Both the position numbers and the translations under genes were made by a program. Of a stretch of 64,000 bases of DNA, positions 57,903 through 64,000 are shown in pieces. The notes under the pieces are model-generated. The model was not told the DNA's origin. It did no database searches and saw nothing but the letters and a program-made list of their open reading frames with translations. Within the stretch, counting starts at the first letter, position 1; each line of letters begins with the position of its first letter. Origin of the DNA: Burkholderiales bacterium (GTDB lineage Bacteria > Pseudomonadota > Gammaproteobacteria > Burkholderiales > Burkholderiaceae_C); NCBI GenBank assembly GCA_016213325.1, contig JACRAY010000014.1, positions 372,001 to 436,000 on the forward strand. Direction: 5' to 3'.

Positions 57903-60569
57903 TCACCGATCACGCCGCATCTCCAGCCGATCGATTTCACCTAGCACGCGAAGCACAGTTTGAACGTGGTGGATGTCGAAATCATCCCTGTCAGGCTCTT
58001 CGTGCGTCCCCTTGTTCAGCAGCGTCCAGACCAGGTTCTGTTCTGGAATGCCCAGGATGGTGTTCAAGTTGTCCAAGAGCGGCTGCTTGCTCGGGTGCGC
58101 GAATGTGGCCGCACCCCGTAGCTTGATCCGTAGCGCGTCGCAGAGCATCCTCAGCTGAGGCTCCTTGCCGGGGCCTTCGATCTGCACCGAGAGGTTTCCG
58201 ACTCTGTGTGACTCAAGCCACTTCCATGCCTTGTCCGTGAGCATCTCGAGTGACTTGCGTGCGTAGGAGAGGGCATCGCGTGGATCGAACCGCTCCTCCA
58301 ACGCCTGCCTCGCGCGCTCGAGATAGTTCTGGCTGCCCACATCAGGATTGACGCGGGGCTGGTGGTCGCCTCGATGGTGCAACAGCACGTATTGTTGACA
58401 GTCGGCCCGAATCTCCCGGGGCAAGTGGTTTTCGACATCCTTCACGAACTCCGGGCTGTGGCACGTCACGATGATCTGCGTCTCGCGGAAGCGCTCAGAT
58501 TCAAAGATGGCCGCACGTATACCGCTGCGATGGTCGTGGTCGATCGCGTTAATCGCGTCGTCGAAGATGATGAGCGGCGCGCCGACGGCCTCTGCCTTCG
58601 CGAGCAGGATCGCGAGGCCCAGGCATCGGATGTGGCCTTCGCTGAGGGCGGTGAGCGCGTTCACGCGCCGCTGCGGGTGCCCGCGGAAAGCGATGTCGAC
58701 CGCGCCGTCGCCGGTGAGCGGCAGCCGCAGGTCGGCGAGCTTGTCCTCTTCGCGGTCGCCGTGGTTGAACTCGTTGTAGAGCTCCATGGTGGATGCGTTG
58801 AGGTCTGCCATCAGCATGCCCGGCAGCTGCTCGCGGAAGCGCTCCAACAGCCCGTAGAAGCTGTCGTAGGCGTCCTTGATGGGCCGGTCGCGCAAACTTG
58901 CTTGCTCCTCTTCCCCGGCGCGCCGGATCAGATCAGTGTTCGCCTCCTCCCACTGCGCGATGCGACCACGCGCCAGCGCGGCGGCCTCCACGATGCCCGC
59001 GCGGCGGATGCCGTGCTGCGCCATCCAGACTCGGGCGTCGTTAAGCCGCCGCTGTTCGGCCAAGTCCTCCTCGCGTAGCCGCAACGCCTCGCGAGTGCGC
59101 TCGTCGCGCGCCCCGGCTTGATCCGCCACGACCAGCATCTGCTCAAGCGAAGGCGTCGCGCCGGTCTCGTCGGTCTCAGGCGACTGCACCGCCATCCACC
59201 AATCGGGGGCTTCGGGGTTGCGGGGCAGGGCCTGCAGGTAGGCTCCGACTAGTGTGTCCACTTGGCCTTCACTGGCGAGGAACTCTTCGAGCGTGCGAAG
59301 GCCTGCGCGCAACGCACGGCTCGCCTCGCTTGCTGCGCGCCGCAGACAGTCGTGATCCACTTCGAGCTTGGCGAGTTCTTCGAGCTCGTGCAGGCCCTCC
59401 TCGGCCCGCTCGAACGGGTCACTCGTCACATCTGCGATCGGCGTCAGGCAAGCAGGGCAGCGATCCTCGTGCTCAGCCCGCAGCGCCTGCACCGCGGCGA
59501 ACAGCTGTCGGAACGAGACCTGGCTGCGCCGCGCGTCGAGGCCGCGCTGCGAGGTGGCCACAGCCTTCGCCGCGGCGTCCGCGGCCGCGAAGAGCTCCGC
59601 GACGACCTGGCGCGAGGTGTTCGTCACCGCCGGCATCAGAGCGCGCAGCTTGGCGTCGAGCTCCTGCAGTCGGCTTGGCGCCTCATCGCTCCCGACCACC
59701 ATGGCTTGAAGGGCGTCATAGGTCAGGTTGTCGGCAACGCCGGCGGCGTAGTCGGCAGCGTCCTGATCCAGCAGGCGGAGCTGCTCAGCCTCGCCGTCCC
59801 GCGTCGCTTCGTCGGTGCGCAGGGCCTGCCGACGCGCCGCGAGCTGGTTCTGTATCTGGGTGCCGAGTGTGAGCACGGCGTCCATCGACTCGTTGAAGTG
59901 CGATGCGAAGTCGTTGAACTGGTCCATCCCGAACAGAGTTGCGATCAGGTCGGTCTTGCGCCCGGGAGGTGTCGCGGCGATCCGGGAGAAGTTGTCGATC
60001 CGGTTCTTCTCGACGAAGAAGAAGCGGAATGCGTCCTCGTCGGCGGCAACCCGGACCTCGCGGCCGTCGGCGTCCGTGGCGGTCAGCACCGGGTCCACAA
60101 ATCGTCCGGCATGGATGTTGGCCAGGTAGTCACGATGCTCGATTCGCTTAGAGCCGGCCTCTTCAACCGCTCCGCGCAGTGCGTACTCGAGCGCCTCGCA
60201 CAGGCTGCTCTTGCCGCTGCCGTTCGGGCCGTAGCACAGGACCAGCCGCTTTCGCAGGTCGAACGTCTGCGGCTCGCGAAAGCCCCTGAAGGGTCCCAGC
60301 GTGAGCGAGCGCAGTCGCCGCCACGGCCACTGGCCTTGCGGCGCGGCCTCGGGGAGGTCCGGGAGGTCGGCGGTCGTTCCCGCCAGCCGACGGCGCGCGA
60401 GGCGCGCTAGGAGGTGCGAGCGGGTGTTGTGCTGCCTGACGGTGTCGGTCACTGCCTCGAAGTTCGCAAGCACCAGGTTCGCCATCCTGAGTGCCCGGTC
60501 AGGCGCCTGAAGCGTCGGCTCGTGCAACCAGCGCACGAAGCGCTCGAAGTCTTGTCTAGCGGTGCCCAT
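57903..60569 (-). CDS. Zinc-hook ABC ATPase, RloC/PrrC-like candidate anticodon nuclease
   Basis: The 888-residue SMC/Rad50-like protein has Walker A GPNGSGKSS (114-122), coiled coils with a zinc hook CPAC (371-374), signature LSEGH (642-646), Walker B LIIFDDA (666-672) and an H-loop TCHSPE. The C-terminal 120 residues carry ARKSLE (Arg771, Glu775) and LLNKGTHEE (His856). This recalls the Arg-x3-Glu and later His of PrrC/RloC anticodon nucleases, which belong to the HEPN fold. Those enzymes sit beside restriction systems and cut tRNA when restriction fails. The nuclease reading is inference; a DNA-repair-like ATPase is the alternative. Confidence 0.75.
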   Translation of the reverse strand: MGTARQDFERFVRWLHEPTLQAPDRALRMANLVLANFEAVTDTVRQHNTRSHLLARLARRRLAGTTADLPDLPEAAPQGQWPWRRLRSLTLGPFRGFREPQTFDLRKRLVLCYGPNGSGKSSLCEALEYALRGAVEEAGSKRIEHRDYLANIHAGRFVDPVLTATDADGREVRVAADEDAFRFFFVEKNRIDNFSRIAATPPGRKTDLIATLFGMDQFNDFASHFNESMDAVLTLGTQIQNQLAARRQALRTDEATRDGEAEQLRLLDQDAADYAAGVADNLTYDALQAMVVGSDEAPSRLQELDAKLRALMPAVTNTSRQVVAELFAAADAAAKAVATSQRGLDARRSQVSFRQLFAAVQALRAEHEDRCPACLTPIADVTSDPFERAEEGLHELEELAKLEVDHDCLRRAASEASRALRAGLRTLEEFLASEGQVDTLVGAYLQALPRNPEAPDWWMAVQSPETDETGATPSLEQMLVVADQAGARDERTREALRLREEDLAEQRRLNDARVWMAQHGIRRAGIVEAAALARGRIAQWEEANTDLIRRAGEEEQASLRDRPIKDAYDSFYGLLERFREQLPGMLMADLNASTMELYNEFNHGDREEDKLADLRLPLTGDGAVDIAFRGHPQRRVNALTALSEGHIRCLGLAILLAKAEAVGAPLIIFDDAINAIDHDHRSGIRAAIFESERFRETQIIVTCHSPEFVKDVENHLPREIRADCQQYVLLHHRGDHQPRVNPDVGSQNYLERARQALEERFDPRDALSYARKSLEMLTDKAWKWLESHRVGNLSVQIEGPGKEPQLRMLCDALRIKLRGAATFAHPSKQPLLDNLNTILGIPEQNLVWTLLNKGTHEEPDRDDFDIHHVQTVLRVLGEIDRLEMRRDR

Positions 60570-60695
60570 CCTGCCCTCCTGCGTCTGCGCGCATGCCTCG
60601 CGCCTTGGGCGCCGACAATGCTGATTCTAGAAGGCGGGCATCGGAGCCCGCGACAGGCGTGGCCAGTTCACTCTGGGAGGTAGATGCGGTGAGGC

Positions 60696-61499
60696 TCATG
60701 TTCCTTGGCCCCGACTGTTCGCCCGGCGAGGCCCGGCGCGCCGCATCCGCGACGATCTCGCTGCTATGCGGTCGAGCATTTCGTATGCAACGGCCTCAGC
60801 CTGAGCAGCGTCATCTGCACCAACATCAATACGGCGGAGAACGTGCGCGAGCTTGATCATGCCCAGCGCAAACACCACGAGTGCTGCAATAGCCAGCCAT
60901 GGGATTCCGAAGAGCAGTACCTTGATCAGGGCGAGCAGGCCGATGCCGAACGACGCGATGAGGATGGCCGCCTTGAACAATGCAACCAGCGCTGTCCCCA
61001 AGGCCAGCACCCACCCCCAGGCGGCGAGCGCACGCTGGCCGCCACGCCGTCGTAGCAACTGGTCGATCGCAAACAGCGACGCCTCGTCTTCAAGGTCGGC
61101 GTCGAAGCGATTCTTGACTCGCTCCATCCAAGGGCGCAAAACGCCGGCCACCTGTCTGAAGGCTTCGGCAGGGTCGGAGCCTGCCCGACCTCGCGCAAGA
61201 CCCAGGTTGCGACTCAACTCTTTTCGCAAGGTGGCGCAGGCCTTGCGATGATTGGCCGAGTGGATCTCGAACTCCACGTAGTCCTCGCTCCCCGCCTCAC
61301 TGAAGCCTGCCGGCGCAGGGGAGACGAACGAGGCAATGAAATGGGTGCCCGTGTTGCTCTCGGCCGCGGCCTGACATCCGCGCCAAGCAGTAGCCTTTGC
61401 TTCGGCGGCGGACCTAGAGCGGCGATCGCGGCGGTCACCCAGCAGCTGGAATAGGTCGATGACCTTCGAGACCACGCCGATGCTTGCGATAGAGATCAT
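60696..61499 (-). CDS. Hypothetical membrane protein of the defence cassette
   Basis: The 267-residue protein has two or three membrane helices at about 155-225 (WVLALGTALVALFKAAIL, GIGLLALIKVLLFGIPWLAI). An N-terminal soluble part of about 150 residues contains several Arg and Glu residues. The C-terminal tail is basic. No family is recognised. Its start overlaps the stop of a 71-residue gene (ATGA), and the zinc-hook ATPase follows about 125 bp downstream. Membrane effectors are common in defence cassettes, but an effector role is not shown. Confidence 0.6.
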   Translation of the reverse strand: MISIASIGVVSKVIDLFQLLGDRRDRRSRSAAEAKATAWRGCQAAAESNTGTHFIASFVSPAPAGFSEAGSEDYVEFEIHSANHRKACATLRKELSRNLGLARGRAGSDPAEAFRQVAGVLRPWMERVKNRFDADLEDEASLFAIDQLLRRRGGQRALAAWGWVLALGTALVALFKAAILIASFGIGLLALIKVLLFGIPWLAIAALVVFALGMIKLAHVLRRIDVGADDAAQAEAVAYEMLDRIAARSSRMRRAGPRRANSRGQGT

Positions 61500-61711
61500 G
61501 GATGGCTCCTTCCCTGGACGGCTTCCTCAACCCGATTGACGAATCGGGTGGCGGAGCGCGGGGCATCCTTGCGGCGGCCATTGAGGCGCGGCCGGGAGGG
61601 TTGCGTCGGGTGGGAGAGCTGGATTTCGCCGGTGCGGCGAAGGTTATTCACTTCGATGCCGAGTTCGCGCGCGTGCGCGATCACATCGGCGAGATTGCTG
61701 CCGTGATGCAT
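61496..61711 (-). CDS. Small basic protein upstream of the membrane protein
   Basis: The 71-residue protein contains DVIAHARELGIEVNNLRRTG followed by EIQLSHP and then NGRRKDAPRSATRFVNRV. The arrangement recalls small HicA-like double-stranded-RNA-binding folds, but the similarity is only suggestive. AAAGGA lies six bases upstream of the ATG. The overlap with the next gene implies coupled translation. Conserved sequence pattern and spacing support a real gene despite its size. Confidence 0.6.
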   Translation of the reverse strand: MHHGSNLADVIAHARELGIEVNNLRRTGEIQLSHPTQPSRPRLNGRRKDAPRSATRFVNRVEEAVQGRSHP

Positions 61712-61780
61712 AGAAAGTCCTTTAAATAAAATCAAACCGGATTCCCGGCGTCCAAAAATTCACTGAACTCTCATAGGAGC

Positions 61781-62584
61781 TCAGTAGTCGAGGTCGTCCG
61801 CCCTCGGCAACTCCTTTCTCCCAAACAACTCGTTTTCGTGGAGATCAAGGTCCACAAAGGCGATCGAGTCCTTCCATTCCCTTAGTGCTTTCTGCCACCG
61901 GGGATCAAGTGCCCGCCCAAAGAATGCCAAAACATTTCGCTCTTCTGGGAAAAGGCCCGCTCGACTGCGGAGTCGATAAGACAAGTGCAGGGCCTCCGCC
62001 AGCGCGAAACTATCCGAAACCAGAACAATCCGCCTCCGTTCAGCCAGCCGGCCAATTGCGAAGCCGATGGATGCATCAAATCGCGTTAGCCGGCGCACCA
62101 GCCCTGGATCCGAAGTGGGTCCAACCAGACCGGCGGGGTCCACCAGAAAGCTGTCATACGGAGCCCTTCGACGGACAGCCCAATGCAGTTCGCGCTCCGT
62201 GTAGTCAAGAAAGCGGGCCTGCCCGGGGTTGTCTTGGGCTGCGGAGGTCCACATTACCCAGTGAGCAGGGTCTTCCTCGCCTCGATTGCCGTTCGCAGGA
62301 GCTAGTCCGGGAATTGCTTGCTGCAGCACTTGGCCGGACGTAACGTAGTCCATGTTGCGGCCATCGCCCACGATCTTTGCGGCGCCGTACAAGGCACTGC
62401 CGTCTGTGGCAACAAGGGTGGGAACGAGAGTGGAGAGCGCGCGCTCTGCCCTCAATGGGAAGGACGACGGACGGGTTCTATGAATCCTTGGAGCTTCCAA
62501 AATAATCTCCGCAGCCTCTCGGCAAATTCGGACAGTGCAGCCCATTTGGGCGCTAAACAGCTCCAATTTACTCCTCCGCGCCAT
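61781..62584 (-). CDS. Hypothetical protein of the island
   Basis: The 267-residue protein matches no family I recognise. It has an alternating alpha/beta look, with VATDGSALYGAAKIVGDG in the first third, RRRIVLVSDSFALAEALHL in the last third and an acidic end (RADDLDY). The two Asp-containing strands recall a nuclease or PIN-like fold, but this is weak. The ATG is preferred over a TTG three codons upstream. It heads the run of minus-strand genes that leads into the ATPase and restriction genes. Confidence 0.6.
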   Translation of the reverse strand: MARRSKLELFSAQMGCTVRICREAAEIILEAPRIHRTRPSSFPLRAERALSTLVPTLVATDGSALYGAAKIVGDGRNMDYVTSGQVLQQAIPGLAPANGNRGEEDPAHWVMWTSAAQDNPGQARFLDYTERELHWAVRRRAPYDSFLVDPAGLVGPTSDPGLVRRLTRFDASIGFAIGRLAERRRIVLVSDSFALAEALHLSYRLRSRAGLFPEERNVLAFFGRALDPRWQKALREWKDSIAFVDLDLHENELFGRKELPRADDLDY

Positions 62585-62720
62585 GGCCGTCAACTCGCGA
62601 GGCCCAGCAGCTGGGCAGTCCCGTCAACCCGACCAGGTGCCACATCTACAATTGACGCGGGCAGCCACCGGTGTCCAACACTTGTCCAACTTGGCGGTGT
62701 TCCAGATGACTTTTTTGACT

Positions 62721-62790
62721 CAAGCCCTGACCGCCGTGCAAGTCGGCCTGCTCACCATCTACGACATGTGCAAGGCAGCAGATCGAAGGC
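62721..62790 (+). pseudogene. moaC: Fragment of moaC (cyclic pyranopterin monophosphate synthase)
   Basis: The frame reads [20 protein letters not shown] followed by R, the highly conserved stretch near the C-terminus of MoaC (normally [22 protein letters not shown]). Upstream and downstream sequence does not continue as MoaC, so only about 22 codons remain. MoaC acts in molybdopterin synthesis. Here it is a relic, lying in a gap between two minus-strand island genes. Confidence 0.75.
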
Positions 62791-62856
62791 TCCTTCGCCG
62801 TCACCCATGCCCCATTTCCGCGTGATCGCCGATTTCCTCCGCGGTCCACGCGACAT

Positions 62857-62894
62857 TTGGCCGGTGCGCGCCCGATTGGGTGCTCACCGGCCAA
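62857..62894 (-). terminator. Strong stem-loop after the D5-like ATPase gene
   Basis: A perfect 10-bp repeat TTGGCCGGTG/CACCGGCCAA with an 18-nt loop, extended by ACAT/ATGT with one bulge, lies nine bases beyond the stop of the minus-strand gene. It has no clear T tract. It may terminate or protect that transcript. The rest of this gap holds only the moaC relic. Confidence 0.45.
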
Positions 62895-62902
62895 TGTCAC
62901 GA

Positions 62903-64000
62903 CTACCGGGCGGTGATGACCTTCCAGGCCTCCACGCTGGCCGTCTTACGGCACTTCTCCAGGCGCAACCCGCCTGCAACACGCCCCGACTGCCGGGCGA
63001 TCCAACGGCCGATCTTCCGCGGGTTCAGCGTCGACGAGTCAGAGATCTCTTCCAGGACCTCACGCAAGAGCTCTGCCGAGTCATCTGCAACCGCCCGGGC
63101 TACCAAGTCCCGCACCTTGGTTGACCGATCGGCGAACAGGCGGTTCCAGTCAGTCAACAAGTTCCCCAGCAGCCTCTTCTCGGGATCATCCTGCAAAACC
63201 GAGAAAACCGACTGCGCCGGGTCGGCACGTCCCAGCCACAACAGCGGCTGCCGGCACCAGCGCACCCATTCGTCGAAGTTCGTCAGCTCCTCGCACGGGG
63301 TGAGCGGCCCTCCGGCTTCGATCCAGGCCCGAATCACCACCAGGGCGTCGGCCACGAACTGCTGCCGGTCGCGCGTCAAGCGCCTCACCGGGTTCTCCGT
63401 CGCGAACTTCCGCATGGCGGGGATTTCGTGCCGGGCGTCCAACGTGATGGTCACGATGCGACGCTGCATGTCTACCGACGGCCTCGCGTTGTTGCCGGAC
63501 ACCAGCAGCATCGTGCGCGTGGAGACCACCGCGGTGTTCGAGCTGCGCAGGATGCGGCCGGAGGCATGCTCGCCAGTCACAACAGCACACAGGCGAGGGA
63601 AGGCAGGAATCGCCCCGTTGTAGTTGTCGAAGAAGACGACCCGGGGGTTCGAGCGCAACTCCGCCAGCAGTAAGCGGTCGACTTCGTCGTCCGACCGCGG
63701 GAAGATCTGCGGTGCCACCGGGCGCGCGGAAGCGAACCCGGCGATCAGGCTGCACAGCAGCGTCTTCCCCGTGCCCGCCTCGGGCGCGGTCACCAGGAAC
63801 ATCGGGGCCAGCGGCAAGCTGGACCTGACCGCCGCCGTCAGGATGCCGCACAAAGCGGCGCTGCGGTCGTAGTCTGCCGCGAAGGGGAACTCGTCCAGCA
63901 GGCCATCGAGGCGCGTCAGGGCGGCCTCGGCCTCGTCCCGGGAGGGTGCCACAGTCACGGGCGCGCCGCCCACCTGGAAGACCGCATAGCGCTTGCTGGC
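62903..64000 (-). CDS. D5/primase-helicase-like ATPase of the mobile element (N-terminus beyond window)
   Basis: The frame is open to the window edge, so this is the C-terminal 365 residues of a larger protein. It has Walker A TAPEAGTGKTLL, Walker B RVVFFDNYNG and an arginine-finger-like region around DMQRRIVTITLD. It ends in a helical domain with a winged-helix look (NPRKIGRWIARQSGRVAGGL). Similar ATPases, often with a primase or DUF927-type N-terminus, are carried by integrative elements of Burkholderiales and Pseudomonas and act in replication of the excised element. The frame upstream of the visible GTG reads ASKRYAVFQVGG and is coding. Confidence 0.75.
   Translation of the reverse strand, partial: ASKRYAVFQVGGAPVTVAPSRDEAEAALTRLDGLLDEFPFAADYDRSAALCGILTAAVRSSLPLAPMFLVTAPEAGTGKTLLCSLIAGFASARPVAPQIFPRSDDEVDRLLLAELRSNPRVVFFDNYNGAIPAFPRLCAVVTGEHASGRILRSSNTAVVSTRTMLLVSGNNARPSVDMQRRIVTITLDARHEIPAMRKFATENPVRRLTRDRQQFVADALVVIRAWIEAGGPLTPCEELTNFDEWVRWCRQPLLWLGRADPAQSVFSVLQDDPEKRLLGNLLTDWNRLFADRSTKVRDLVARAVADDSAELLREVLEEISDSSTLNPRKIGRWIARQSGRVAGGLRLEKCRKTASVEAWKVITAR

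Noticed and set aside
62646..62900. Minus-strand frame of 84 codons in the gap before the D5-like ATPase gene
   Set aside because: It is antisense to the moaC relic, includes the terminator-like stem-loop and has no ribosome-binding site.

Overview
The window is high-GC DNA with densely packed, overlapping genes. GlyA, RibBX, TolQRA, DnaE, AlaS and the pilins are of betaproteobacterial type, and the overall repertoire suggests the order Burkholderiales, family Comamonadaceae (Ramlibacter- or Variovorax-like). That placement is inferred from protein character, because there is no rRNA gene here.

Positions 1-45 kb read as core chromosome. In order they hold: the start of a DUF349 protein with a structured, terminator-ended intergenic region upstream; a membrane-anchored lytic transglycosylase; glyA under a ZTP (pfl) riboswitch, followed by nrdR; a seven-gene leftward operon for minor pilins and PilY1 of a type IV pilus; the riboflavin genes ribD-ribE-ribBX-ribH running into nusB, a PLP aminotransferase, ybgC and tolQRA; convergent dnaE; a 7TM receptor with a degenerate GGDEF domain; trhO; a pirin/flavodoxin/DoxX/pirin operon divergent from a LysR regulator; a single reading frame that joins GluQRS to TrmB; an orphan branched-chain-type substrate-binding protein; a DUF2059 protein with alaS; a cytochrome c and caa3-type oxidase cluster; a sorbosone-dehydrogenase-like protein; an MscS-like membrane protein; and a calcium-binding FG-GAP/DUF4214 protein.

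At about 45.1 kb the character changes. A tRNA-Gly(CCC) gene with a defective anticodon stem is followed directly by a large tyrosine integrase. From there to the window end the content is accessory: two paralogous small HTH regulators, unknown proteins, a type III restriction-modification pair (res, mod), a zinc-hook ABC ATPase resembling RloC/PrrC anticodon nucleases, three unknown genes upstream of it in the same direction, a moaC remnant and the C-terminal part of a D5-like ATPase. This is most simply an integrated element at the tRNA, with its right end outside the window.

The most notable points are the gluQRS-trmB fusion, the putative restriction plus anticodon-nuclease defence island, a palindromic repeat that lies in frame inside coxA, the iterated 9-nt palindromes between genes, and the candidate structured RNA upstream of the DUF349 gene.
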